Assembly (NCBI GenBank): GCA_003561815.1
Contig: PWVP01000159.1
Location: forward strand, 1 to 12,716
DNA: 12,716 nucleotides
Source of the DNA: Campylobacterota bacterium
GTDB taxonomy: Bacteria; Campylobacterota; Campylobacteria; Campylobacterales; SZUA-545
Direction: 5' to 3'
The notes under the pieces were generated by a model. The model saw only the letters and a program-made list of their open reading frames with translations. It was not told the DNA's origin and made no database searches. This document shows positions 5,576 through 12,432 of this stretch, in pieces. Both the position numbers and the translations under genes were made by a program. How positions within the stretch are numbered: the stretch's first letter is position 1; every line of letters starts with the position of its first letter.

Positions 5576-7987
5576 ATGCTCAAACGCCTGCTGTGTCAGA
5601 AACTTAACTTTATCTTCTGCAATCCGCGCCGCTTTTTTGGTTCGATTCGCGGGCGACTGGTGACGATGATGCTGGTCGCCTCTTCGGTGACGGCGCTGGT
5701 GGGGTATGCGATCTTTGCCTACTACTCCCTCGGTGCGCAGCGCGATCGGCTGATGGAGTTTTCCGAGTCGCTGGTGGAGGTGCTCAGTCAGGATCTAGCG
5801 CGCATCGTGTTGCTAGGGGAGTTCTCCGTGGCGGCCGATGTGACGGCGCGGCTGGACTCGTTTGGCCTGGTGCGCCGCACGCTGCTCTATAACCGCGAAG
5901 GGGAGCCGGTCTTTCAGTATCACCGATCGGATCTGCGGGGTACGCCGCTTGAGCCGCCCGTGCTTGAGGGGGAGCGCGCAGCGCTGCTAAAGGGTTCCGT
6001 GATGCATTTTGAGCTTCCGCTGCTCTATGGCCGCCAGGAGCTCGGGCGGGTCTATCTCAAACTCGAGGCGGAGTCGCTTCAGGCGATTTTGCAGCGGGAT
6101 ATGAAGGTCTTTTTAGGGATCGGCGCGCTGATGCTGCTGCTGGCGCTGCTGCTGGCGATACGCTTTGAGTCCCGGTTTAATGCGCCGATTCTGCGTCTGA
6201 TTCGCTTCTTCGATCGCACCGGCAAAAAGGGGGCGCTTGAGTCGCGCATCCAAACCGATGAGCAAAATGAACAAAACGAGTTTGGCACCCTCTATCGTGA
6301 GGTGAACCGGATGCTAGAGCGCATCGAAGCCTCCCGGGAGGCGCTGCGCATCGCCGCAGTGGCGTTTGAGACCCCAAATGGCATGGTAATCACCGATGCC
6401 GAGCAGCGGATTTTGCAGGTTAACCGCGCCTTTAGTGAGATTACCGGCTACAGCAGTGAGGAGGCGATCGGTCAGAGCCCCTCCATGCTGCAGTCCGGGC
6501 GGCACGATGACGCCTTCTATCAGCAGATGTGGCAGACGCTTCAGAGCAGTGGCTACTGGGAGGGGGAGATCTACAATCGCCAAAAGAGCGGCGAGGTTTA
6601 TCCTGAGCGGTTAACGATCCAGTCGGTTAAAGACGAGAACGCTCAGGTGCGCTACTATGTCGGCTCTTTTGTGGATCTCACCTCCCTAAAGCAGGCGCAG
6701 GCGCAGGCGCACTATCTGGGGCTGTACGATCCGCTCACCGGGCTGGCCAACCGCCGCCACCTGGCCCAAAAGCTTCAAGCACAGAGCGCCTCAGGCCAGC
6801 CCGATAGCGCGCTGCTCTGTTTCGATCTGGATAATCACCGGCTCATCAGTGAAACCTTCGGCCACGATAAGGCCGATGAGCTGCTCATCGAGGTGGCCGA
6901 ACGGGTGCGCGCCGCCTTTGGCCAGAGCGCCTTTATTGCGCGGCTGGGGGCGGATGTGCTGGCGATTATTCAGCACTATGAAAAGAGTCAGGAGGTGGCG
7001 CTGCAGGCTGAAGAGAGTGCGAAGACGCTCCTGGAGGCCGTGCAGAAGCCCTATCTTCTGAGTGATAACTTCTTTGCGATCAAGGCGCGTGTGGGGATCG
7101 CCCTCTTTCCGGTTTCGGGTGTGGATGCGCAAGCGTTGATCAAGCAGGCCGATCTGGCGCTGCAGCAGGGCCAGCCGGTGGCCGGTCAGCAGATTCGCTT
7201 TTTTGATCCCGAGGCGGAGAGTGCTGCGCGCCACTATCTGGACACCTGTACGCAGCTTCAAAACGCCATCAACGAAAACCAGCTGCAGCTGCACTATCAG
7301 ACCCAGGTGGATACGCAGGGCAGGGCGGTGGGGGCTGAGGCGCTGATTCGCTGGCGCCACCCTCAAGAGGGGATGCTTTCGCCGGGCTGCTTTATCCCTG
7401 CGGCGGAGCGATCGTCGCATCTGATTCTGGAGATTGGCCACTGGGTGCTTGAGAACGCCTGTGCGCAGCTGGCGATCTGGCAGCGCGATCCCGATCGGCG
7501 CAGCTGGACGCTGGCGGTCAATATCAGCGCGCAGCAGTTTATCCAGGAGGGGTTTGTTCAGGAGGTCCAAGCCGCGCTTGATCGCCACAACATACCCGCC
7601 AGTCGGCTCAAGCTGGAGTTGACCGAGAGTGTGCTGGTCGATGATATTCATCAGGCGGTAGAGACCATGACGCAGCTGCGCGCGCTTGGTCTGGAGATCT
7701 CGCTTGATGACTTTGGCACCGGCTACGCCTCCCTCTCCTATCTGAGTCAGCTGCCCCTTTCGCAGATTAAGATCGATCGCACCTTTGTCAGCCGTCTGCT
7801 GGCCGAAAAGAGCGACGCGGCGATTGTTCAGAGTGTTTTGAGTCTGGGCGAGACCTTTGAGCTGACGGTGGTGGCTGAAGGGGTGGAGACCAAAGCCCAG
7901 TATGAGCGGCTGCGCCAGATGGGGTGCGCGATCTTTCAGGGTTTTTACTTTAGCCGTCCGGCCCCCGCGGATCAACTCTCTGCATGA
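5576..7987 (+). CDS. Membrane PAS-GGDEF-EAL protein, probable c-di-GMP phosphodiesterase
   Basis: The 803-aa protein has a first membrane helix at about 29-50, a periplasmic sensor region of about 125 residues (CHASE8-like, tentative), a second helix at about 178-196, a HAMP-like stretch (about 197-252), a PAS domain (about 253-372), GGDEF (about 380-545) and EAL (about 555-800). The GGDEF signature is degenerate: RLGADVL at 456-462, so cyclase activity is unlikely. The EAL domain looks intact: Glu588 (EAL), Asn649, Glu684 (ELTES), Asp711-Asp712 (DDFGTG), Lys732, Asp734, Glu768 and Gln788. It should therefore cleave c-di-GMP in response to an extracytoplasmic signal and the PAS ligand. ATG 5576 is preferred to the in-frame GTG/ATG-type start at 5522, which lies inside the rhodanese gene. 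TAGGGG precedes it closely. Its 3' end abuts the promoter of the next gene. Confidence 0.92.
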   Translation: MLKRLLCQKLNFIFCNPRRFFGSIRGRLVTMMLVASSVTALVGYAIFAYYSLGAQRDRLMEFSESLVEVLSQDLARIVLLGEFSVAADVTARLDSFGLVRRTLLYNREGEPVFQYHRSDLRGTPLEPPVLEGERAALLKGSVMHFELPLLYGRQELGRVYLKLEAESLQAILQRDMKVFLGIGALMLLLALLLAIRFESRFNAPILRLIRFFDRTGKKGALESRIQTDEQNEQNEFGTLYREVNRMLERIEASREALRIAAVAFETPNGMVITDAEQRILQVNRAFSEITGYSSEEAIGQSPSMLQSGRHDDAFYQQMWQTLQSSGYWEGEIYNRQKSGEVYPERLTIQSVKDENAQVRYYVGSFVDLTSLKQAQAQAHYLGLYDPLTGLANRRHLAQKLQAQSASGQPDSALLCFDLDNHRLISETFGHDKADELLIEVAERVRAAFGQSAFIARLGADVLAIIQHYEKSQEVALQAEESAKTLLEAVQKPYLLSDNFFAIKARVGIALFPVSGVDAQALIKQADLALQQGQPVAGQQIRFFDPEAESAARHYLDTCTQLQNAINENQLQLHYQTQVDTQGRAVGAEALIRWRHPQEGMLSPGCFIPAAERSSHLILEIGHWVLENACAQLAIWQRDPDRRSWTLAVNISAQQFIQEGFVQEVQAALDRHNIPASRLKLELTESVLVDDIHQAVETMTQLRALGLEISLDDFGTGYASLSYLSQLPLSQIKIDRTFVSRLLAEKSDAAIVQSVLSLGETFELTVVAEGVETKAQYERLRQMGCAIFQGFYFSRPAPADQLSA
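6691..6709 (+). repeat. In-frame hexamer repeat in the PAS-GGDEF linker
   Basis: GCAGGC occurs three times in tandem and encodes QAQAQA in the linker helix between PAS and GGDEF (residues about 373-378). Slippage by one unit would lengthen or shorten the linker by two residues without a frameshift. Confidence 0.6.
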
Positions 7988-7993
7988 TATAAT
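7988..7993 (+). promoter_or_regulatory. -10 box (TATAAT) directly after the EAL stop codon
   Basis: A perfect TATAAT begins at the base after the TGA of the GGDEF-EAL gene (7985-7987). Only six bases (all C) separate it from the ATG at 8000. Transcription should start at or next to the A of the ATG, predicting a leaderless mRNA. No Shine-Dalgarno is present, in agreement. Confidence 0.7.
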
Positions 7994-7999
7994 CCCCCC

Positions 8000-9406
8000 A
8001 TGAGAGAGAATGACAAGAGCTTTATCCTCGCCCTTTTAGCGGTGGCCGCGGCGCTTTGGTTGGTAGCGGTGAGTGTGAGTGAGCCCAAGTGGCCCTTTGC
8101 GCTCTTTTTGGCCGGTGCGGCGCTGGCGGGGTGGGCCTATCTGCGCTATAGCGCGATCCACCCTAAAGCCGCCAGCCCGTCGGCATCGGCCGGTTCGGCG
8201 GCCAAAGAGCGCGCGCCCATTCGCCCGGTGCAGTCAACGATCCGCTTTAGCGATGTGGCGGGGCTGGGCGGTGCACTTGAGGAGCTTGAGGAGATTGTGG
8301 AGTTTTTTCGCGATCCTAAAAAGTACCGCCGCTTTGGGGTGCAGCTGCCTAAGGGGGTGCTCTTAAGCGGCCCGCCCGGCACCGGCAAAACCCTGATGGC
8401 CAAAGCCATCGCCGGTGAGGCGGGCGTACCGTTTTTTTATGCGGGGGGCTCAAGCTTCGTGCATATGTATGTGGGGGTGGGCCCTAAGCGGGTGCATGAG
8501 CTCTTTAGTGCTGCGCGTAAACGGGCGCCGGCGATTATCTTTATCGACGAGATCGATGCGGTGGGCAAAGCCCGTGGCGGCTTGCGCGGCGATGAGCGGG
8601 AGAACACCCTCAATCAGCTGCTCACCGAGATGGATGGCTTTGAGAGCCGTGAGCCGGTGATTGTGATTGCGGCGACCAACCGCTATGAGATGCTCGATAG
8701 CGCGCTGCTGCGTCCGGGCCGCTTCGATCGCAAAATCGAAGTGGGTCTGCCCAACCTGGCCGATCGCCAGCGTATCTTAGAGATCCATCTGGCCCAAAAA
8801 CCCCACACCCTCGATACGCACGCGCTGGCGGCCAAGGCGGTCGGCTTTAGCGGTGCGGCTTTAGCGGCGCTGGTTAACGAAGCGGCCATCTATGCGGCCA
8901 AACACAACCTCTCGGCCATCACCGATGAGGCGATCGAGGCGGTGCGCCAGAAGGTGGTCTCGCTGAAAAAGACCGGCGATCTGCTCGGTGGCGAACTGCG
9001 CCAGAAGCTCGCACTCTACCAGGCGGCCAAAGCGGTCGCGGCCAAACGGCTCGATCTGGCGCTCGAGCCGCTGAGTCTGCGCGGGGAGTTTATCGTGCTG
9101 CCCAGTGGTGCGATCGAGGCGGATCGGCTACTGGATCTGATGGCGGCCCATCTGGCGGGGCTGCGCTCGGCCCATCTGGCCGGGGAGAGCACCGCCAGCT
9201 TTAGTGCGCCCGATGTGGCGATTGTCCGGCGGTTGGCCAGGCACTATCGCGAAGCGTTTGATCCGGCCCGCACGCACAGCATCAGCGAGCTTATAGTGCG
9301 TGCCGAGGCGCTTGCCGATGGTGTAATCGCCGATCAGCGCGCGGCGATTGAGGCGCTTGCCCAGAAGCTCTTCGATGAGGAGTCGGTGGATCTTGCGCTT
9401 CTTTAG
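8000..9406 (+). CDS. FtsH-like membrane AAA ATPase with inactive M41 peptidase domain
   Basis: The 468-aa protein has two N-terminal membrane helices (about 8-26 and 32-49) joined by a very short loop, then an FtsH-type AAA module. Walker A is GPPGTGKT 124-131, the pore loop is FVHMYVGVG 153-161, and Walker B is IIFIDE 179-184. The second region of homology has arginine fingers Arg241 and Arg244 (RPGRFDR), and sensor-2/lid follows. The ATPase should be active. The C-terminal part (about 330-468) aligns by eye with the FtsH peptidase: LxxYQAAKAVAA at 337-348 takes the place of YHEAGHAxVA, so both zinc histidines and the catalytic Glu are gone. Asp405 may correspond to the third ligand, and the terminal helix (EALAQKLFDEESVD) is FtsH-like. 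It is also shorter than true FtsH and lacks the periplasmic domain. A role as an unfoldase, membrane-protein dislocase or partner of active FtsH is inferred. bioV overlaps its end by 14 bp. Confidence 0.9.
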   Translation: MRENDKSFILALLAVAAALWLVAVSVSEPKWPFALFLAGAALAGWAYLRYSAIHPKAASPSASAGSAAKERAPIRPVQSTIRFSDVAGLGGALEELEEIVEFFRDPKKYRRFGVQLPKGVLLSGPPGTGKTLMAKAIAGEAGVPFFYAGGSSFVHMYVGVGPKRVHELFSAARKRAPAIIFIDEIDAVGKARGGLRGDERENTLNQLLTEMDGFESREPVIVIAATNRYEMLDSALLRPGRFDRKIEVGLPNLADRQRILEIHLAQKPHTLDTHALAAKAVGFSGAALAALVNEAAIYAAKHNLSAITDEAIEAVRQKVVSLKKTGDLLGGELRQKLALYQAAKAVAAKRLDLALEPLSLRGEFIVLPSGAIEADRLLDLMAAHLAGLRSAHLAGESTASFSAPDVAIVRRLARHYREAFDPARTHSISELIVRAEALADGVIADQRAAIEALAQKLFDEESVDLALL

Positions 9407-9911
9407 CGGTTTTGGTTTTCAAGAGGAGGCGGCGCTGTTTGCCCCCTTTTTGCCCCCGCGATCGGCGGGCTTTACGGTGGCGGGCTTTAGTCTGGGGGCG
9501 ATACGCGCCTTTGAGCATGTGCTCTTAAGTCGTGAGCGGATTGAGCGGCTGATACTGCTCTCACCCGCCTTCTTTGAAAACCGCCCCGAGGCGTTTAAGC
9601 GCCAGCAGCTGATGGGGTTTAAGCGCCATCCGCAGCGCTACTTTGAGCAGTTTTACGCCGCGTGCGATCCGGCCGGGTTGGCGATCGCACCCTATCAGGC
9701 GCCCGGCAGTGTTGAGGAGCTTGAGTTTCTGCTCCACTACCGCTGGGATCTAGAGCAGCTAGCCCGGCTGAGGCAAAAGGGGGTGCAGATTAGCCTCTAT
9801 CTAGGCGGTCAGGATCGCATCATGGATGCCCAGGCGGCTACGGCCCACTTTCTAAAGGTGTGCGAGGTCTGCTATCTGAAAAACGCGGGCCATTTTTTAC
9901 GGGAGGTTTAG
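9393..9911 (+). CDS. bioV: Pimeloyl-ACP methyl ester esterase, BioV type
   Basis: BioV, described from Helicobacter, removes the methyl group from pimeloyl-ACP methyl ester and so releases the pimelate precursor for biotin. It replaces BioH. The 172-aa product (MRFFSGFGFQEEAALF at its start) is a small alpha/beta hydrolase. The nucleophile elbow is GFSLG with Ser33, LILLSPAFF follows at 53-61, Asp141 (GGQD) is the probable acid and His167 (AGHF) the base. Start choice: TTG 9393 gives the expected family N-terminus, with GAGGAG at 9377-9382 ten bases upstream. A longer reading from 9348 adds 15 basic residues unlike the family. It overlaps the ATPase gene by 14 bp and mogA starts 1 bp after its stop, so the three are one unit. 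Other biotin genes are not in the window. Confidence 0.85.
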   Translation: MRFFSGFGFQEEAALFAPFLPPRSAGFTVAGFSLGAIRAFEHVLLSRERIERLILLSPAFFENRPEAFKRQQLMGFKRHPQRYFEQFYAACDPAGLAIAPYQAPGSVEELEFLLHYRWDLEQLARLRQKGVQISLYLGGQDRIMDAQAATAHFLKVCEVCYLKNAGHFLREV

Positions 9912-9912
9912 T

Positions 9913-10443
9913 ATGCAGCGTGTCAAAATCGGTGTTTTGGTTCTAAGCGATCGCGCCAGCCGTGGTGAGTATGAGGATATCAGCGGTCAAGCGATTATGG
10001 AGACGATGAGGGCCTATCTCACAACGCCCCATGAGTTTGATTACCGTGTGATTCCCGATGAGCAGGCTACGATCGAAGAGAGTCTGATCGAGATGGTTGA
10101 TGTTGCCGGGTGCGCGCTGGTACTCACCACCGGCGGCACCGGCCCCGCCCTGCGGGATGTCACCCCCGAGGCGACTGAGCGGGTGTGCGAGAAGATGCTG
10201 CCCGGCTTTGGGGAGCTGATGCGCCAGGTGAGTCTGCAGTATGTGCCCACGGCGATTCTTTCGCGCCAGAGTGCCGGCACGCGGGGTAAGAGCCTCATCA
10301 TCAATCTACCGGGCAAGCCCAAATCGATTCGGGAGTGTCTGGATGCGGTTTTTCCGGCGGTGCCCTACTGCATCGACCTGATGGAGGGCCCCTTTTTAGA
10401 GACCGATGAGGCGGTGATCAAAGCGTTTCGCCCTAAAAAATAA
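9913..10443 (+). CDS. mogA: Molybdopterin adenylyltransferase
   Basis: MogA transfers AMP to molybdopterin, preparing it for molybdate or tungstate insertion by MoeA. It acts in the cytoplasm as a trimer. The 176-aa protein is of usual length. It shows LSDRASRGEYEDISG (11-25), the substrate-binding LTTGGTG (71-77), RDVTPEAT (81-88) with Asp82, SAGTRGKSLIINLPGKPKSIRE (120-141), and the end FRPKK. A good ribosome site (GGGAGG, 9901-9906) precedes the ATG by six bases. It is the last gene of the ATPase-bioV-mogA unit. The 110 bp to rpoD contain the rpoD promoter and no obvious terminator, so some read-through into rpoD is possible. Confidence 0.95.
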   Translation: MQRVKIGVLVLSDRASRGEYEDISGQAIMETMRAYLTTPHEFDYRVIPDEQATIEESLIEMVDVAGCALVLTTGGTGPALRDVTPEATERVCEKMLPGFGELMRQVSLQYVPTAILSRQSAGTRGKSLIINLPGKPKSIRECLDAVFPAVPYCIDLMEGPFLETDEAVIKAFRPKK

Positions 10444-10478
10444 CTAAGAGACATTAGCCAGAGATAAGAAAATTTCGG

Positions 10479-10484
10479 TATAAT
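10479..10484 (+). promoter_or_regulatory. rpoD: -10 box of the rpoD promoter (TATAAT)
   Basis: A perfect TATAAT sits in the context CGGTATAATACGCGCC. The position 17 bp upstream holds no TTGACA-like box, as is usual for the main sigma promoters of Campylobacterota. The predicted start is about 10491, giving a leader of about 63 nt. Confidence 0.75.
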
Positions 10485-10553
10485 ACGCGCCTTTAAATTA
10501 TCTGACACTTTTGCTGCAACCTCTAAATCTCCACAGAAACAGGAGCATCCTCT

Positions 10554-12404
10554 ATGGCCGCTAAAACCAAACTCCCTTCCGATCCGATCGAAGCGATTTT
10601 TGCTGAAAATAAAGGCTCGATGGTCACCTACGAGGACATTACCGACGAGATGAAAAAGGCCCCCACCTCCGCTGTCGCCAAGCGGATGATGGATCTGGCC
10701 AAAAAATACAACGCCACCTTGATGACCAACGCCGAGGTGGTGGCACAGAAGAACAAACTCGATGCCCGCCGCCGTCAGGAGAAGCTCCGAAAGCTTCGCG
10801 AAGAGGGGGGTGATGAGGATCTCGATGTGCTGCGTGAGCGGGAGCTTCTGGAGTGGAGCCGATCCGATTCGCCGGTGCGGATGTATCTGCGGGAGATGGG
10901 GCAGATTCAGCTTCTGACCAAAGAGGAGGAGGTGCAGATCTCCAAGCAGATCAAGCGTGGCGAGGACATGATCATCGATGCGGTCTGTTCGGTGCCCTAT
11001 CTGCTGGACTTTATTCTCGACTACCGTGAGGCGCTGATTAACCGTGAGCGGCGGGTCAAGGAGCTCTTTAAGAGCTTTGAGGAGGAGGAGAGCGAGAGCG
11101 GCGATGATGATGAAAACGGTGAAGAGGTCGATGAGGATCGCTCCCCTGGAAGCCGCCGCGACAATAAGCGGATCGAGAAGGTTCTTGAGGGGTTTCGTGC
11201 TCTAGAGAAGGCGAAAAAGGATTGGGAGAAGACCAACCGTAAAGAGCTCTTTACCCAGGAGGATGAGAAGGCGCGCACGCTGGCACTTTTGATTAACGCC
11301 TATAAAAAGAACCAGGTCAAACACTGCCTGCTTGAACTTGGCCCCACCAGTAAGCTGATCGGGGAGCTGGTCAAGGCGATGGAGACCAGCCTTAAGAGCG
11401 AGACCTACTTCGATCGGGAGCTAAAAAAGCTCGAGTACCGTCTGCCGCTCTTTAACGATCAGCACCGAATCGCCCACCAGAAGATGCTTGAGAGCATTAA
11501 AGATATGTCCAAAGAGGAGATCGCTGCCGTGGTGCCCGAAGCGACCATGGTGAGCGTCTATATGGATATCAAAAAGCTGATGCAGACCAAAGAGGCGAGC
11601 AAGAGCAAGTTTGACCTCGACGAGGAGACGCTAAAAGAGGTGCTCGAGCAGATCAAGCGGGGTAAAAAGGTGAGCGATAGCGCCAAGGTGCGCATGGCCA
11701 AATCCAACCTCCGTCTGGTGGTCTCCATCGCCAAACGCTACACCAACCGCGGACTACCCTTTCTCGATCTGATCCAGGAGGGCAACATTGGTCTGATGAA
11801 GGCGGTGGATAAGTTTGAGTATAAAAAGGGGTATAAATTCTCCACCTATGCCACCTGGTGGATCCGTCAGGCCATCAGCCGCGCGATCGCCGATCAGGCC
11901 CGCACGATTCGGATTCCGATCCATATGATCGAGACTATCAACCGGATCAATAAGGTCACCCGTAAATATATCCAGGATCACGGCAAAGAGCCCGATGAGG
12001 CGACCATCGCTGAGGAGGTGGGTCTCTCGGTGGAGAAGGTGAAAAATGTGATCAAGATCACTAAAGAGCCTATCAGTCTGGAAGCGCCGGTGGGTAACGA
12101 CGATGACGGCAAATTCGGGGATTTCGTCGAGGATGGCCAGTCGGTCAATCCGGTGGACTTCGTGATGAAAAACGATCTTAAAGGGCAGATTGGCGATGTG
12201 CTCGATCAGCTCAACGACCGTGAAAAAGCGGTGATCGCCATGCGCTTTGGTCTGCTCGATGATGAGTCCGATCGCACCCTCGAAGAGATCGGAAAAGAGC
12301 TCAATGTCACCCGCGAGCGGGTGCGCCAGATCGAATCCAGCGCGATTAAAAAGCTCAAGCACCCCAAAGTGGGCCGCGCGCTTAAAAACTACATCGAAGA
12401 GTAG
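10554..12404 (+). CDS. rpoD: RNA polymerase primary sigma factor RpoD (sigma-70)
   Basis: This is the housekeeping sigma factor, 616 aa, about the length of E. coli RpoD. Region 1.1 is at about 9-65. Region 1.2 is at about 104-137 (SPVRMYLREMGQIQLLTKEEE). A long non-conserved region (about 138-378) includes an acidic tract at 175-196. Region 2 is at about 382-452, with NLRLVVSIAKRYTNRGLPFLDLIQEG and the -10 reading helix YATWWIRQAISRAI. Region 3 is at about 458-540. Region 4 is at about 549-603, with the helix-turn-helix TLEEIGKELNVTRERVRQIE that carries the -35 contact residues. Although the -35 reader looks normal, the promoters in this window show little -35 sequence. AGGAG at 10541-10545 precedes the ATG by eight bases. 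It has its own promoter and follows mogA. The overall form resembles Campylobacterota RpoD. Confidence 0.98.
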   Translation: MAAKTKLPSDPIEAIFAENKGSMVTYEDITDEMKKAPTSAVAKRMMDLAKKYNATLMTNAEVVAQKNKLDARRRQEKLRKLREEGGDEDLDVLRERELLEWSRSDSPVRMYLREMGQIQLLTKEEEVQISKQIKRGEDMIIDAVCSVPYLLDFILDYREALINRERRVKELFKSFEEEESESGDDDENGEEVDEDRSPGSRRDNKRIEKVLEGFRALEKAKKDWEKTNRKELFTQEDEKARTLALLINAYKKNQVKHCLLELGPTSKLIGELVKAMETSLKSETYFDRELKKLEYRLPLFNDQHRIAHQKMLESIKDMSKEEIAAVVPEATMVSVYMDIKKLMQTKEASKSKFDLDEETLKEVLEQIKRGKKVSDSAKVRMAKSNLRLVVSIAKRYTNRGLPFLDLIQEGNIGLMKAVDKFEYKKGYKFSTYATWWIRQAISRAIADQARTIRIPIHMIETINRINKVTRKYIQDHGKEPDEATIAEEVGLSVEKVKNVIKITKEPISLEAPVGNDDDGKFGDFVEDGQSVNPVDFVMKNDLKGQIGDVLDQLNDREKAVIAMRFGLLDDESDRTLEEIGKELNVTRERVRQIESSAIKKLKHPKVGRALKNYIEE

Positions 12405-12413
12405 TCACACCCG

Positions 12414-12432
12414 CGGGCGCGCTTAGCGCCCG
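12414..12432. terminator. GC-rich hairpin between rpoD and the convergent gene
   Basis: CGGGCGC (12414-12420) and GCGCCCG (12426-12432) form a perfect 7-bp stem with the 5-base loop GCTTA. It lies 10 bases after the rpoD stop, and its loop holds the TAA (12423-12425 on the complement) of the opposite gene. There is no T-run on either side, so it is not a textbook intrinsic terminator. It may end both transcripts or protect their 3' ends. Confidence 0.5.

Noticed and set aside
6791..7975. Open frame of 394 codons on the minus strand opposite the GGDEF-EAL gene
   Set aside because: The plus strand encodes clear GGDEF and EAL motifs here. The antisense translation is low in complexity and resembles no family.
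8000..9406. Calling the AAA gene a functional FtsH protease
   Set aside because: The HEXXH zinc motif is absent (QAAKA) and the protein is too short with no periplasmic domain.
11754..12362. Open frame of 202 codons on the minus strand opposite rpoD regions 2-4
   Set aside because: Shadow of highly conserved sigma-70 codons.
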